DNA from: Aestuariibacter sp.
GTDB taxonomy: Bacteria; Pseudomonadota; Gammaproteobacteria; Enterobacterales; Alteromonadaceae
Assembly (NCBI GenBank): GCA_017794925.1
Contig: CP051238.1
Location: forward strand, 2,289,138-2,353,137
Reading direction: 5' to 3'
DNA length: 64,000 nt
Shown: positions 1 through 9,656 of the stretch, in pieces
Layout: each line of letters opens with the position of its first letter
Numbering within the stretch: the first letter of the stretch is position 1
Position numbers and translations under genes: made by a program
Notes under the pieces: generated by a model
The model's input: only the letters and a program-made list of their open reading frames with translations
Told to the model about the DNA's origin: nothing
The model's database searches: none

Positions 1-340
1 CGGTGTCGGGTATTACCAGCGGAGAGGCAATGTCGATACTATTGTCGGTCAGTGCTTGCTGTATCGCATCCTGCTGGTAAAAGTGGCGGATTGTAATCTG
101 CACACCGAGGTAGTCAGCAAACCCTTTTGCTAACGCAATATTTTCACCCTGATAACCGGTGCGCCCGATGGTATCAGTAACCGGGCTATTAATAACGCCC
201 ACTCGAAGTTGATTCGATTCTAGTATTTCAGGAAGGGTAGAGGCGGCCAGTGAACCGGACTGTGTAAGTGTAATAAAGACACAACATGTCCTTATCATTG
301 ATTGCCAGAATCGGCTGCATTTTTTATCGCGCAATGTCAT
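1..340 (-). CDS. mltF: Membrane-bound lytic murein transglycosylase F, N-terminal part (cut by window start)
   Basis: The first 113 codons of a minus-strand gene are present; the rest lies outside the window. The translation has a hydrophobic, signal-like N-terminus and then reads LRVGVINSP and LAKGFADYLGV, matching the family-3 solute-binding domain that precedes the lytic transglycosylase domain in MltF. MltF cleaves peptidoglycan glycan strands at the outer membrane during wall remodelling. Its position divergent from purL is the same as in E. coli, which supports the call. The start is uncertain: ATG at 340 is used here, but ATG at 298 would give a shorter signal peptide, and neither has a clear ribosome-binding site. 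Confidence 0.8.
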   Translation of the reverse strand, partial: MTLRDKKCSRFWQSMIRTCCVFITLTQSGSLAASTLPEILESNQLRVGVINSPVTDTIGRTGYQGENIALAKGFADYLGVQITIRHFYQQDAIQQALTDNSIDIASPLVIPDT

Positions 341-431
341 TGTTATCAGACCGTACAGCTGAGGTGTTTATAAGTTTCGGCAATGCAGTGCGAAACAGAC
401 AAAAAATATCCCATAGATTAACGCTTAGCGG

Positions 432-460
432 TTATCAAGCCGCAGCTTTTCCACTATAAT
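432..460 (+). promoter_or_regulatory. Sigma70-type promoter for purL
   Basis: TTATCA (432-437) and a perfect TATAAT (455-460) are separated by 17 bp, about 85 bp before the purL start. This is the best housekeeping-type promoter in the mltF-purL gap. No convincing PurR operator was found around it. Confidence 0.6.
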
Positions 461-545
461 CCGCGCCACACGACTTCACAACCAGAACCCTGCTTTTTGC
501 TTAGCGATTAAACAGCGGGTGTTCTCTCAATTTGGGTAGCTTAAT

Positions 546-3500
546 ATGTTGGTCCTACGTGGCGCACCTGCATTATCTGACTTTCGTACAGCAAAACTTA
601 TTCAACGGTTGGCAAATGCTGGCGTTAAGGTAACTCACCTCTACAGCGAATTTGTGCATCTGGTCTCCGCCAGTCAGGCACTGAGTGATGCCGAGCAGGT
701 AGTCCTGAATAAACTGTTAACTTACGGACCAAAGGCCTCGCAGGAAAGCGCACAAGGCAACCTATTCTTTGTTACCCCTCGCCCGGGTACGATCTCACCC
801 TGGTCGAGCAAAGCCACCGATATTGCCCATAACTGTGGTCTGGCCGCGGTAGAACGTGTTGAACGCGGTTGTGCTTATTACGTAGAAGTAGAAGGCGATG
901 TATCGGACGAAACGCGTGCTCTTATTGCTGCTCAATTACATGACCGCATGACCGAGAGCGTATTCGATTCACTTGAAGCAGCAAGTGTATTGTTCGAAAA
1001 AGCGCAACCCAAAGTGTTTACTTCGGTCGACATTCTGGCCAACGGACGCGAAGCATTGGCATCAGCAAACCAAACCCTTGGTTTAGCGTTGGCCGAAGAC
1101 GAAATTGATTATCTTTACGACAATTTTGTGAAGCTGGGCCGTAACCCTAACGATATCGAACTTTACATGTTCGCGCAGGCAAACTCAGAGCATTGCCGTC
1201 ACAAGATTTTTAACGCCGACTGGACTATCGACGGTGAAGTACAGCCTAAGTCGCTGTTTAAAATGATCAAGAACACATTCGAAGTGTGCCCTGAGTATGT
1301 TTTCTCCGCTTATAAAGATAACGCGGCGGTGATGCAGGGCTGGCAGGCTGGCCGTTTCTTCCCTGAGCCACAGTCCCACGAATACATGTACCACCACGAA
1401 GACATTGCGATTCTGATGAAGGTAGAAACGCACAATCACCCCACAGCTATTTCGCCATTCCCTGGCGCAGCTACAGGATCAGGTGGTGAGATTCGTGATG
1501 AAGGTGCCACTGGACGCGGTTCCAAACCAAAAGCCGGTCTGGTCGGTTTTACCGTATCGAACCTGAAGCTGCCTGATGCAGTTCGTCCGTGGGAAATAGA
1601 CTACGGCAAGCCATCGCGTATTGTTAGCGCGCTGGATATTATGATTGAGGGGCCATTGGGTGGAGCGGCTTTTAACAACGAATTTGGCCGTCCAAACCTC
1701 CTTGGGTATTTCCGTACTTACGAGCAGGAAGTGACCAGCTTTAATGGCACCGAAGTCCGTGGTTACCACAAGCCAATCATGCTTGCTGGTGGTTTGGGGA
1801 ACATTCGCCAGGATCATGTTGAGAAAGGCGAGATCACGGTAGGCGCCAAACTCATCGTGTTGGGTGGTCCGGCAATGAATATCGGTCTTGGTGGCGGTGC
1901 GGCTTCGTCGATGGCATCAGGCCAGTCGAGTGAAGATCTGGATTTTGCCTCTGTGCAGCGTGACAACCCTGAAATGGAGCGCCGCTGTCAGGAAGTGATT
2001 GATGCTTGCTGGCAGTTAGGCGACGACAACCCGATTCAGTTCATCCACGATGTGGGCGCAGGTGGTTTGTCTAACGCTATGCCTGAGCTGGTTAATGACG
2101 GTGGCCGTGGCGGTCGTTTTGAACTGCGTAACGTGTTATCAGACGAGCCGGGCATGTCGCCGCTGGAAATCTGGTGTAATGAATCCCAGGAACGTTATGT
2201 GCTTTCTGTTGCACCTGAAAAACTGGCCGTGTTTGAAGCCATATGTAAACGTGAACGCGCGCCGTTTGCAGTTATCGGTGAAGCCACAGAAGAGCAACAC
2301 CTGTTGCTGAACGACGAACATTTCGACAACCAGCCAATTGATTTGCCGCTGGACGTATTGTTGGGTAAAGCGCCTAAAATGCATCGCGACGTGACGTCGG
2401 CAACGCAGGCATCGCCTGAATTGGACCGCAGTGAAATCACACTGTCCGATGCCGCCGAGCGTTTATTGCGTTTGCCAACCATCGCAGAGAAAACCTTCCT
2501 GATCACCATCGGTGACCGCAGTGTAACCGGCTTAGTGAGCCGCGATCAGATGGTCGGCCCCTGGCAGGTACCTGTTGCCGACGTTGCAGTAACCGCGTCA
2601 GCGTTTGACACTTATCATGGTGAAGCGATGGCGATGGGTGAGCGTACGCCGGTTGCCTTACTCGACTTTGCCGCCTCTGCGCGGTTGGCGGTTGGTGAGT
2701 CAATTACCAATATTGCCGCAGCGCATATTGGCGACATGAAACGCATCAAATTGTCTGCAAACTGGATGTCCGCAGCGGGACACCCGGGTGAAGATGCCGG
2801 TTTATACGAAGCCGTTAAAGCCGTGGGTGAAGAGTTGTGCCCGGCTTTAGGCCTGACAATTCCGGTGGGCAAAGACTCGATGTCGATGAAGACCGCCTGG
2901 CAGGACGAGCAGGGCAACGACAAAGCGGTTACGTCTCCGTTGTCGCTGCTGATTTCTGCATTTGGTGCGGTAACCGATATTCGCCGCACGGTAACCCCTC
3001 AGCTTCGTACCGACAAAGGCGACACGCGTTTACTGTTAGTAGATTTGGGCGCAGGTCAAAACCGTTTAGGCGCAAGCTGTCTGGCTCAGGTATACAATCA
3101 ATTGGGCAAAACGCCGGTTGATTTGGATTCGCCAGCACTGCTAAACAACTTCTTTAACGCTATTCAGGCATTGCTGGCAGACGGCAAGCTGTTGGCATAC
3201 CACGACCGTTCAGACGGCGGTTTATTTGTCACTGTGGCTGAAATGGCATTCGCAGGAAAAACCGGTGTTACCGTTGCCCTTGATGATTTGGGCGCTGACG
3301 ACCTGGCGGCACTGTACAGTGAAGAACTGGGCGCAGTCATTCAGGTTAATGAAAGTGCACTGGAAGACGTGTTAGCAGTATTTAAGCAGCACGATCTTGC
3401 TTCGGTTACCCACGTAATTGGTGAGCTTAACCAGAACGATACAGTAACCTTCACCCGAAATGGTGACACGGTACTGTCTGACTCACGTGTGGCGTACCGC

Positions 3501-4436
3501 ACAATCTGGGCTGAAACTACCTATGCCATGCAAACCCTGCGTGACAACCCAAGCTGTGCAGAACAAGAACACAAAGCGAAACAGGACGCGGCCGACCCGG
3601 GTCTGCATGCGAAGTTGAGTTACGACATTAACCACGACGTGGCAGCGCCTTACATTGCTAAAGGCATTCGTCCGCGTATTGCTATTCTGCGTGAGCAGGG
3701 CGTGAACTCGCACCTTGAAATGGCGGCAGCGTTTAACCGCGCAGGCTTTACTGCGATTGATGTTCATATGAGTGACGTGTTAAGTGGTGCGGTTACGCTG
3801 GATAGCTTCAAAGGGCTTGCAGCGTGCGGTGGCTTCTCTTACGGTGACGTACTGGGTGCCGGCGAAGGCTGGGCGAAATCCATTCTGTTTAATGAATTGG
3901 CCAGTGAACAGTTCGCGGCATTCTTTGCCCGTCAGGACACGTTCAGCCTAGGGGTATGTAATGGCTGTCAGATGCTGTCTAATCTGAAATCGCTTATTCC
4001 GGGTACCGAACACTGGCCACACTTTGTAACCAACCAGTCAGAGCGTTTCGAAGCGCGGGTAGCGATGGTTGAAGTGGTGGAATCCAAGTCTGTGCTGTTC
4101 GACGGCATGGCAGGATCGCGCATGCCAATTGCGGTATCTCACGGTGAAGGCCGTGCGGAGTTTGCCAGTGATGGCGCGTTACATGCTGCACAACCCCACG
4201 TTGCGCTGCGTTATGTGAATAACTACGGCGAAGTCGCCAGCCACTATCCTGCTAACCCGAATGGCTCACCAATGGGGATCACCGGCTTAACCAGTACCGA
4301 CGGCCGTGCCACAATCATGATGCCGCACCCAGAGCGGGTATTCCGCGCAGTAGCGAATTCGTGGCGCGCTGACGAGTGGAAAGAAGACTCGCCATGGATG
4401 CGTATATTCCGCAACGCACGTGTGTTTGTAGAATAA
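546..4436 (+). CDS. purL: Phosphoribosylformylglycinamidine (FGAM) synthase, single-chain type
   Basis: Fourth step of de novo purine synthesis: FGAR plus glutamine plus ATP gives FGAM. At 1296 residues it has the length of the large gammaproteobacterial enzyme, which fuses a PurS-like N-terminal domain, two AIRS-type ATP-binding halves and a C-terminal class I glutamine amidotransferase. The start [11 protein letters not shown] matches the family N-terminus. The ATP-site region carries [20 protein letters not shown]. In the glutaminase domain the nucleophile Cys1138 sits in GVCNGCQML, and His1261/Glu1263 lie in [10 protein letters not shown], so the triad is intact. It is monocistronic, with a TTATCA/TATAAT promoter upstream and a stem-loop downstream. 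Cytoplasmic. Confidence 0.98.
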   Translation: MLVLRGAPALSDFRTAKLIQRLANAGVKVTHLYSEFVHLVSASQALSDAEQVVLNKLLTYGPKASQESAQGNLFFVTPRPGTISPWSSKATDIAHNCGLAAVERVERGCAYYVEVEGDVSDETRALIAAQLHDRMTESVFDSLEAASVLFEKAQPKVFTSVDILANGREALASANQTLGLALAEDEIDYLYDNFVKLGRNPNDIELYMFAQANSEHCRHKIFNADWTIDGEVQPKSLFKMIKNTFEVCPEYVFSAYKDNAAVMQGWQAGRFFPEPQSHEYMYHHEDIAILMKVETHNHPTAISPFPGAATGSGGEIRDEGATGRGSKPKAGLVGFTVSNLKLPDAVRPWEIDYGKPSRIVSALDIMIEGPLGGAAFNNEFGRPNLLGYFRTYEQEVTSFNGTEVRGYHKPIMLAGGLGNIRQDHVEKGEITVGAKLIVLGGPAMNIGLGGGAASSMASGQSSEDLDFASVQRDNPEMERRCQEVIDACWQLGDDNPIQFIHDVGAGGLSNAMPELVNDGGRGGRFELRNVLSDEPGMSPLEIWCNESQERYVLSVAPEKLAVFEAICKRERAPFAVIGEATEEQHLLLNDEHFDNQPIDLPLDVLLGKAPKMHRDVTSATQASPELDRSEITLSDAAERLLRLPTIAEKTFLITIGDRSVTGLVSRDQMVGPWQVPVADVAVTASAFDTYHGEAMAMGERTPVALLDFAASARLAVGESITNIAAAHIGDMKRIKLSANWMSAAGHPGEDAGLYEAVKAVGEELCPALGLTIPVGKDSMSMKTAWQDEQGNDKAVTSPLSLLISAFGAVTDIRRTVTPQLRTDKGDTRLLLVDLGAGQNRLGASCLAQVYNQLGKTPVDLDSPALLNNFFNAIQALLADGKLLAYHDRSDGGLFVTVAEMAFAGKTGVTVALDDLGADDLAALYSEELGAVIQVNESALEDVLAVFKQHDLASVTHVIGELNQNDTVTFTRNGDTVLSDSRVAYRTIWAETTYAMQTLRDNPSCAEQEHKAKQDAADPGLHAKLSYDINHDVAAPYIAKGIRPRIAILREQGVNSHLEMAAAFNRAGFTAIDVHMSDVLSGAVTLDSFKGLAACGGFSYGDVLGAGEGWAKSILFNELASEQFAAFFARQDTFSLGVCNGCQMLSNLKSLIPGTEHWPHFVTNQSERFEARVAMVEVVESKSVLFDGMAGSRMPIAVSHGEGRAEFASDGALHAAQPHVALRYVNNYGEVASHYPANPNGSPMGITGLTSTDGRATIMMPHPERVFRAVANSWRADEWKEDSPWMRIFRNARVFVE

Positions 4437-4451
4437 TTTCAAAAATATGAC

Positions 4452-4486
4452 GGTAAGGTGTCAAAAATTTGTCCAGACACCTTGCC
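4452..4486 (+). terminator. Stem-loop after purL, possible terminator
   Basis: An 11-bp stem (4452-4462 with 4476-4486, one G-T pair) encloses a 13-nt loop 15 bp after the purL stop. There is no T-run after it, so it may be a 3' processing or stability hairpin and not an intrinsic terminator. Confidence 0.4.
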
Positions 4487-4615
4487 TGCATGTCAATATT
4501 GCTTTAAATTAGTGCAATCAGTATGGAATGCTGAGTGGTTACAAGGACTTGTAGGGGTTGAGTTATCATCGCTGTCTACCTCCTAGCAGTGGTCTTGGCA
4601 TAATAAGAGACGAAC

Positions 4616-4753
4616 ATGAATCGTTCTAGTAAAGGTTTCGGTTTGACCGGTGTTGCAATCGCGGTATTGTTTATGATCGTTACTGCGGCATTCAGCACGT
4701 CGGCTCAATCCAGTGAAATCAGCAACAACGCAGAACATATCACTTCAAAGTAA
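4616..4753 (+). CDS. Small single-pass membrane or secreted peptide, unknown function
   Basis: An open frame of 45 codons starts at ATG 4616 behind an AAGAGA ribosome-binding site (5-nt spacer) and ends at TAA 4751-4753. The peptide has a basic N-terminus (MNRSSKGFG), one hydrophobic stretch (about residues 10-27, GVAIAVLFMIVTAAF) and a short polar tail. The segment ends in an AFSTSAQ-like sequence that could be a signal-peptidase site. It sits alone between purL and the convergent smrA. I do not recognise the family. The ribosome-binding site and the clean topology favour a real gene, but this rests on sequence features only. Confidence 0.5.
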   Translation: MNRSSKGFGLTGVAIAVLFMIVTAAFSTSAQSSEISNNAEHITSK

Positions 4754-4798
4754 GTAATAAAATCAAATAATTACGATAATTCGGCCAGTCCTGGCAGG

Positions 4799-5377
4799 TT
4801 ATCGCTTTGCCTGTTTTTCGCGATTTATCATTTTCTGATTCGGATGCTTTTTCAACAGTACATAGGTTGCACCCAAGCCACCGTGTTGCGGTTGAGCGGT
4901 GTGAAAAGCAATGACGATATCCAATTGTGGCAGCCAGTGTTTGACGTAAGATTTTTTCAGTGCGGGAAACGGTTTGCTTTGCTCACCTTTACCGTGTTGA
5001 ATCAAAATCGTCCTTACACCGCGCTGATGTGCGCTCTGTAGCTTAGTATAAAGTAATTGACTGGCGTCCTGCAGCGACAGGCCGCTTAGAGAAACTTTTT
5101 GTTCAATATCGTATTTACCCAATCGCAGGTTTTTATACACTCCATCCTGAATGCCGGGTTTCTTGTACTCCAGGTAATCCAACGGATCGACCGGCTTCAC
5201 CCCTTCCATGGTAAAGGGATTTAAGCGCTGTTGATTCGCGGCAATCGCTTCACGGCGCAGTTGTTTGGCAAGCGTTTGTTGGGTGTTATCCAGGCGCACG
5301 CGGTCGTCCGATTTAATCGGTTTAACGTCGCCCATTTCCTGTAAGAAATCCTGAAAATCGTCTTTGTGATCGTACAT
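4799..5377 (-). CDS. smrA: Smr-domain DNA endonuclease SmrA (YdaL-like)
   Basis: A 192-residue protein with a charged N-terminal half and a C-terminal Smr (small MutS-related) domain from about residue 95. The diagnostic segments are LSGLSLQDA, a conserved IQHGKG (Smr HGKG motif) and HGGLGATYVLLK. The N-terminal MGDVKPIK and PGIQDGVYKNLRLGKY segments match the E. coli SmrA/YdaL layout. Stand-alone Smr proteins of this type are nicking nucleases or RNA-processing factors; the cellular role is not settled. The start is fixed by a strong GGAGGG ribosome-binding site 4-5 nt upstream. It is transcribed in the same direction as the small membrane protein and peptide genes upstream of it. Confidence 0.9.
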   Translation of the reverse strand: MYDHKDDFQDFLQEMGDVKPIKSDDRVRLDNTQQTLAKQLRREAIAANQQRLNPFTMEGVKPVDPLDYLEYKKPGIQDGVYKNLRLGKYDIEQKVSLSGLSLQDASQLLYTKLQSAHQRGVRTILIQHGKGEQSKPFPALKKSYVKHWLPQLDIVIAFHTAQPQHGGLGATYVLLKKHPNQKMINREKQAKR

Positions 5378-5441
5378 AACACCCTCCTAACTACATATAT
5401 ACTGGCTGCCGTTTTATCTTGATCATTTCAGCGCTACCCGA

Positions 5442-5786
5442 TCATGTGTCTTTGGTGTGCTGAGTTAGCAACTCCAGTAATAAATAACCCATCGAAATAA
5501 CGAATACAACCAGTGTGACCGAAGGACTGAAGCCTTGAACAAATGCCACGCTAAAATAACCAATCATGACAATCGCTAATTTAATGTGGTTAGCATGTTG
5601 AACGCCAAATCGAAGAATAAAAAGCGCAAAGCCAAATACGGTTATGTAAGCCAACGCGAATTCATAACTGCCATGATTAAGCGCTGATTTTAGGGACGCC
5701 AGCAACGAGACAAAAGCGAAGCCTGCGGTTAGATAAAAGCACAGTTTCTGGGAGAAGGAGATTGGAATATTTGTTGTTTCACTCAT
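5442..5786 (-). CDS. Small multi-pass membrane protein, candidate immunity protein of the adjacent peptides
   Basis: A 114-residue protein from ATG 5786, chosen over an upstream in-frame ATG at 5819 because GAGG lies 7-8 nt before it. Hydrophobicity suggests four membrane segments (about residues 13-31, 38-58, 66-80 and 85-104) with short loops and a charged C-terminal tail. No family is recognised. It lies 64 bp downstream of two double-glycine-leader peptide genes on the same strand. That order, peptide genes then a small membrane protein, is how immunity genes sit in class II bacteriocin and microcin operons. The immunity role is inferred only from context and topology. Confidence 0.55.
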   Translation of the reverse strand: MSETTNIPISFSQKLCFYLTAGFAFVSLLASLKSALNHGSYEFALAYITVFGFALFILRFGVQHANHIKLAIVMIGYFSVAFVQGFSPSVTLVVFVISMGYLLLELLTQHTKDT

Positions 5787-5850
5787 TGCGGCCTCACAAT
5801 AAATAGAAAGGGCGTGCACTCCCTTTCGGATTTTGGGATAAGGTTATTAG

Positions 5851-6000
5851 CTAAATAATATCTGCTACATCGGCAACTGCGATCACCAAACTGGCTACAC
5901 CAGCACCCGTCATCGCCCCTTTACCAAATGCAATAGCCAGCGGTATAAACGCTAGAGATCCCTGTGCTTGTTCCATTTCTTGAATAGTAAGTTCTCGCAT
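5851..6000 (-). CDS. Bacteriocin-like peptide with double-glycine-type leader (second of pair)
   Basis: Reading from ATG 6000 gives a 49-residue peptide whose first 15 residues, MRELTIQEMEQAQGS, have the pattern of a C39-peptidase leader (hydrophobic residues at -4, -7, -12, then G-G or G-S/G-A before the cut). The predicted 34-residue mature part is hydrophobic and glycine/alanine-rich (FGKGAMTGAGVASLVIA) with a GxxxG motif and an acidic end. An alternative ATG at 6012 overlaps the stop of the preceding peptide by 8 nt, and either start makes the two genes translationally coupled. The leader ends in GS, not GG, which is allowed but less common. No homologous bacteriocin is identified. Confidence 0.65.
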   Translation of the reverse strand: MRELTIQEMEQAQGSLAFIPLAIAFGKGAMTGAGVASLVIAVADVADII

Positions 6001-6004
6001 GTTT

Positions 6005-6184
6005 TTACTCATCCAGTTCAGCTGCAATGGTAACGCCTGCTCCTGCGGCAAAGCCGGCACCTGTAGCGAGTTGCGTCGCGGAATAGGTTCGATATAAATA
6101 AATTCCGCCGCGGATACCCCAATAAATCAAGGAGCCAAAGCCTCCATTTACTTGTTGCATATCTTGCTCATTTAACACTTTCAT
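6005..6184 (-). CDS. Bacteriocin-like peptide with canonical double-glycine leader (first of pair)
   Basis: A 59-residue peptide starting at ATG 6184 behind GAGGAA (6-nt spacer). The leader MKVLNEQDMQQVNGG is a textbook double-glycine leader, recognised by C39-peptidase ABC exporters. The predicted mature part of 44 residues begins FGSLIYWGIRGG, is aromatic at first, and contains TGAGFAAGAG, a tandem GxxxG-like helix-packing motif typical of two-peptide class IIb bacteriocins. Its stop overlaps or abuts the second peptide gene. No C39-type transporter is visible in this window, so export would depend on a gene elsewhere. Confidence 0.75.
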   Translation of the reverse strand: MKVLNEQDMQQVNGGFGSLIYWGIRGGIYLYRTYSATQLATGAGFAAGAGVTIAAELDE

Positions 6185-6213
6185 ATTTTCTTCCTCTATG
6201 AAATTCAGAATGA

Positions 6214-6230
6214 TGTCGCCAACTGCGACA
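6214..6230 (-). other. Stem-loop in the leader of the peptide operon
   Basis: A perfect 6-bp inverted repeat, TGTCGC and GCGACA, with a 5-nt loop lies 30 bp before the first peptide start. It could act as a leader hairpin or a small operator. Confidence 0.35.
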
Positions 6231-6319
6231 ATACAGAGTGTTAACTAACAAAGTGATGTTTGAAACTGTACGTAAGAGGTGTTTGAGATTATCGAAGTGA
6301 AAAGAGAATGCTGGTCGAA

Positions 6320-6394
6320 TGGCGTCCCCACCAGGAATCGAACCTGGATCTAAGCCTTAGGAGGGCCTTGTTTTATCCATTAAACTACAGGGAC
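6320..6394 (-). tRNA. tRNA-Arg (anticodon CCT)
   Basis: The minus strand folds as a complete tRNA. The acceptor stem is GTCCCTG with TGGGGAC. The D arm contains AATGGAT. The anticodon stem AGGCC/GGCTT holds the loop CTCCTAA, giving anticodon CCT, which reads AGG. The T arm is CCAGG-TTCGATT-CCTGG, the discriminator is G and a 3' CCA is encoded. It reads in the same direction as the bacteriocin-like operon, whose first gene begins 135 bp after the tRNA 3' end. Confidence 0.97.
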
Positions 6395-6403
6395 GAGGCA
6401 GGT

Positions 6404-6432
6404 ATCATAACCAGTATCTCAAGGTATGTTAA
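6404..6432 (-). promoter_or_regulatory. Promoter of tRNA-Arg
   Basis: On the minus strand TTAACA (6427-6432) and TATGAT (6404-6409) are spaced by exactly 17 bp, ending 9 bp before the tRNA 5' end. This fits a strong stable-RNA promoter. Confidence 0.65.
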
Positions 6433-6671
6433 CTGCCAGTTGCGAATTGGGCGTTTAATTGTTTGTTATTTATACGCTTTCGGATTGAGATTTACTTACA
6501 AATTGCTGAACGCTATGGAGCGTTAGACTGCTGTTAAGACTTATGATACTGGTTGCTGTCTTTTCATCATTTTATTGCATAGCTCAATCTAATGTTGTTA
6601 TTCTCTTTCATACAAATATGAATCTGCACCTTATTTAATATCGTGTAAGTATTAAACGGCGAAGTCTTTAT

Positions 6672-7325
6672 ATGCAGAGCACTAATTTCAGATGTATGAC
6701 CATCATTTACATAATGTGGTTGATTGGAGGTTTTCTGAGTGAAAGTAGTCATGCTGCTTCCGTGCTTGTTACTGACGAACAAGGAAAGCCATTTGCTAAT
6801 GCCGTTATTAGCCTGACAAAGGCGTTGCCGAATTCAACATCAACACAACCTGGCTCGACAGCGGTCATGGACCAGTTGGAAAAGCAATTTTCACCCACGA
6901 TCCTGGTTGTAGATCAAGGCACGACTGTCGTGTTCCCCAACAGTGACAACATTCGTCATCACGTATATAGCTTTTCAGAACCCAAGCCTTTTGAAATTAA
7001 ACTTTATGCCAACGAAAGCGTCCCCCCCATATTATTCGATAAACCCGGGATTGTTGTATTAGGCTGTAACATCCATGATTCCATGCTCGGATTTATTTAT
7101 GTGAAGGAAAGTAAACAGGTTTGGGTGACAAATGAGCAAGGCATAGCGGATATTGGTGAGGCAATTGGCGAAGTGACTATTTGGCATCCTGATTTTTCAG
7201 TTGATCATTTGCAACGTATGTCAGGTAATCTTGTTGCCGGGAACCCCAATGAATTCACTTTCAGCAGAGTGTTGCCACCTGCAGCCCACAAGAAAACGTT
7301 CGGTAGCAGTAAGTTTAATCGATAA
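6672..7325 (+). CDS. Periplasmic cupredoxin-like protein (methylamine-utilisation-type)
   Basis: A 217-residue protein with an N-terminal signal peptide ending near SSHA (about residue 29), a short carboxypeptidase-regulatory-like beta segment (SVLVTDEQGKPFANAVISL) and a cupredoxin fold. The type 1 copper ligands appear intact: His in DNIRHHVYSF, then Cys, His and Met in GCNIHDSML (C-x2-H-x2-M). It is therefore probably a periplasmic copper electron carrier or copper-responsive sensor partner; the true substrate is unknown. Its stop overlaps the start of the following GGDEF/EAL gene by one base (TAATG), so the two are coupled. The start at 6672 lacks a strong ribosome-binding site; ATG 6696 would give a shorter signal peptide. 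Confidence 0.75.
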   Translation: MQSTNFRCMTIIYIMWLIGGFLSESSHAASVLVTDEQGKPFANAVISLTKALPNSTSTQPGSTAVMDQLEKQFSPTILVVDQGTTVVFPNSDNIRHHVYSFSEPKPFEIKLYANESVPPILFDKPGIVVLGCNIHDSMLGFIYVKESKQVWVTNEQGIADIGEAIGEVTIWHPDFSVDHLQRMSGNLVAGNPNEFTFSRVLPPAAHKKTFGSSKFNR

Positions 7326-9640
7326 TGGTGATCTCTCTCAGGAAATCAATTTTTCAGCTTCTTTTTTTTGGTGTTTTTATTACCGCTTCGTTGATTCTGG
7401 TAAATGTCTGGACAGTCACATCCAAGGCCGCGTTTAACCAGGTTACTAAGAATATTGATGTCGCCAACATTGTCCTTCAGCAGTTGATGTCAGAGCGCAG
7501 CGAGCAACTGCTGAACTCGGCTCGTGTATTGACTGACGATTTCGGTTTTAAGCAAGCGGTTGCGACCGGTGATCACGCGACTATCCAGAGTGTTTTAGAA
7601 AATCATAGTCAACGGATTAACGCTGACTTTATGGTCATTACGGATTTGTCCGGTAAGGTTATCGAAAGTCAGCCAGTGTTGTTTTCAAAGGGGGCAGAAT
7701 TTCCCTTTCCGGGCATTGTTAGAAATGTCATTGAAAATGGCGGCTCTGACGATGCTCTAATCGTAAAAGGTGGGCTATATCAGGTTATTATGTTGCCCGT
7801 TTATGCACCCAATCCCATCGCGATTGCGGGCATCGGCTTTTTGAATGGCGACGCATTTTTGGAGCAGGTAAAGTCTATCATTCAAGCTGACATTATTGTT
7901 TCATTACAGTCAGAAGAAATGCACCAGGACATCGTGTTGCACAGCAGTTTGCCGTTTCAGGAAGCGCATCGTGTCATTACTTCAAATCAACAGACACTCA
8001 ATTGGTTTGATGTGACGTTTTTCCACAGGAATCCTTATTTAACCCGTCAAATCGAGCTACCCGATTCAATCAGAGATGAAGTCACCATTACGTTAGCGGT
8101 AGACGTATCCAGTCATTTTGAAAACTTTTCGGCGCTACAGTTCAGTATTCTGCTGATCTCCTTACTCGCTATTGCGGGTTCACTACTTTTTTCAATGTTT
8201 ATGGCTCGGAGAGTAAGTAAACCGGTTGCCAACCTTGTTGCTGCTGCTAATCAGCTTGCGAGTGGAGATTACGAGAACAGTGTTAGAACGCAGGGGAAGC
8301 TCCGGGAGATAAACGCATTGTCTGATGCGTTTGTAAGTATGAAAGACAGAATTCAGCAACGCGAATCCCGAATACTGGCGCAATCAAGGCTGGACCTTCT
8401 CACCGGGCTTTTTAACCGGGGACATATGGAAACCCTGATTGAACAGCAATTGACAGCAGGTGAGCACTTACAGGTTATTGGCATTAATATTCGCGATTTC
8501 CGAACGTTTAATGATTTATATGGTTATTCAAATGGCGATACTTGCATTAAGACCGTAGCTGACAGAACTCAGCAATGGCCAGGTACCGCAGCAAGGTTAT
8601 CCGGCGGCGAATTGGTTTGGTTCACCACTCTGCCTCTGAATCAGGAACAGATCAAACAATTTCATTCGGCGCTGGAGCAGCCTATCATCACTGAAGAATT
8701 GGTGATGCCGGTGAAGGTGGTGTTTACCATATTTCATTGTCCGGATGATGCAAATAACACGCAAGACCTGTTCAGGCAGATGAATATTTTGCTCGACGAA
8801 GCTGAAAAAGGAAGTACATGGCTACTGTACTTCAATAATGAAGTTGAAGCGCGTTACTTACGACGACTCAATATCATTACTGAACTCAAACGCGTATTAC
8901 AGACGCAACAGGATGAATTGTCGCTCGTGTATCAACCCAAGGTTGATTTACAGTCACGTAAAGTAACCGGATTAGAAGCGCTTATTCGATGGAACAGTAA
9001 AGTCCTCGGCTTCGTTCCGCCGGATGAATTTATTGGCATTGCAGAGCAGGCAGGGTTTATTGAGCAGATAACCGATTGGGTATTTCACCAGGTTGTTAAA
9101 GATGTCTTGACCCTTAAGGAAAATAACATTTCGATCCAGCCTGCCATCAATTTGTCTACGCAGGATATTCAGAATCGGTTTCTGCTAGAACGACTAATTC
9201 ATTTACTAGACACAAACGGTTTGTCTACTACAGATATCACTCTGGAAATAACAGAGAGCGATTTAGTCGCGGATGCGAATCTAGCAATTGAAAACCTTAC
9301 GCTTCTGCGGGACAAAGGATTTTGCATCGCTATTGACGATTTTGGGACAGGGTATTCGTCGTTGGCTTATCTCAAGCACTTACCTGTTACCGCAATCAAA
9401 ATCGATAAGAGTTTTGTTTTAAATTTAAGTTCTGATACGGACGATCAGCAAATCGTTCATACCGTATTAAGCCTTTCAAATATCTTTGATTTGAAGGTGG
9501 TTGCTGAAGGTGTTGAAGATGCCGAAGCAATGCAACTTTTAACCGAGTGGGGATGTGATACTGCTCAAGGGTATTTTATTACTCGCCCATTATCCTTACC
9601 TGATCTGATTTCCTGGTTAGAAAACACTGAATATTTTTAA
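7325..9640 (+). CDS. Membrane HAMP-GGDEF-EAL protein, probable cyclic-di-GMP phosphodiesterase
   Basis: A 771-residue inner-membrane signalling protein. It has a membrane helix near residues 10-30, a periplasmic sensor domain of about 230 residues, a second helix near 270-292, a HAMP segment (SKPVANLVAAANQLASGDY), a GGDEF domain and a C-terminal EAL domain. The GGDEF signature is degenerate (SGGEL at 426-430), so cyclase activity is unlikely. The EAL domain is complete: EAL at 551-553, NLSTQDI, EITESD, DDFGTGYSSL, IKIDKSF and EGVED, the set expected of an active phosphodiesterase. It overlaps the upstream cupredoxin gene by one base. The periplasmic part may sense the redox or copper state of that partner, which is inferred from context. 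Confidence 0.9.
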   Translation: MVISLRKSIFQLLFFGVFITASLILVNVWTVTSKAAFNQVTKNIDVANIVLQQLMSERSEQLLNSARVLTDDFGFKQAVATGDHATIQSVLENHSQRINADFMVITDLSGKVIESQPVLFSKGAEFPFPGIVRNVIENGGSDDALIVKGGLYQVIMLPVYAPNPIAIAGIGFLNGDAFLEQVKSIIQADIIVSLQSEEMHQDIVLHSSLPFQEAHRVITSNQQTLNWFDVTFFHRNPYLTRQIELPDSIRDEVTITLAVDVSSHFENFSALQFSILLISLLAIAGSLLFSMFMARRVSKPVANLVAAANQLASGDYENSVRTQGKLREINALSDAFVSMKDRIQQRESRILAQSRLDLLTGLFNRGHMETLIEQQLTAGEHLQVIGINIRDFRTFNDLYGYSNGDTCIKTVADRTQQWPGTAARLSGGELVWFTTLPLNQEQIKQFHSALEQPIITEELVMPVKVVFTIFHCPDDANNTQDLFRQMNILLDEAEKGSTWLLYFNNEVEARYLRRLNIITELKRVLQTQQDELSLVYQPKVDLQSRKVTGLEALIRWNSKVLGFVPPDEFIGIAEQAGFIEQITDWVFHQVVKDVLTLKENNISIQPAINLSTQDIQNRFLLERLIHLLDTNGLSTTDITLEITESDLVADANLAIENLTLLRDKGFCIAIDDFGTGYSSLAYLKHLPVTAIKIDKSFVLNLSSDTDDQQIVHTVLSLSNIFDLKVVAEGVEDAEAMQLLTEWGCDTAQGYFITRPLSLPDLISWLENTEYF

Positions 9641-9656
9641 TGAGTTTGGAGTCTGT

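Noticed and set aside
421..436. Possible PurR operator overlapping the purL -35
   Set aside because: It keeps the first ACGC but has GC in place of CG at the centre of the palindrome and fails at most other fixed positions.
2195..2989. Minus-strand open frames inside purL
   Set aside because: They are antisense shadows of a highly conserved gene, with no own start signals or recognisable domains.
6308..6526. Plus-strand open frame of 72 codons
   Set aside because: It lies across the tRNA-Arg gene on the opposite strand and its translation starts from tRNA sequence.
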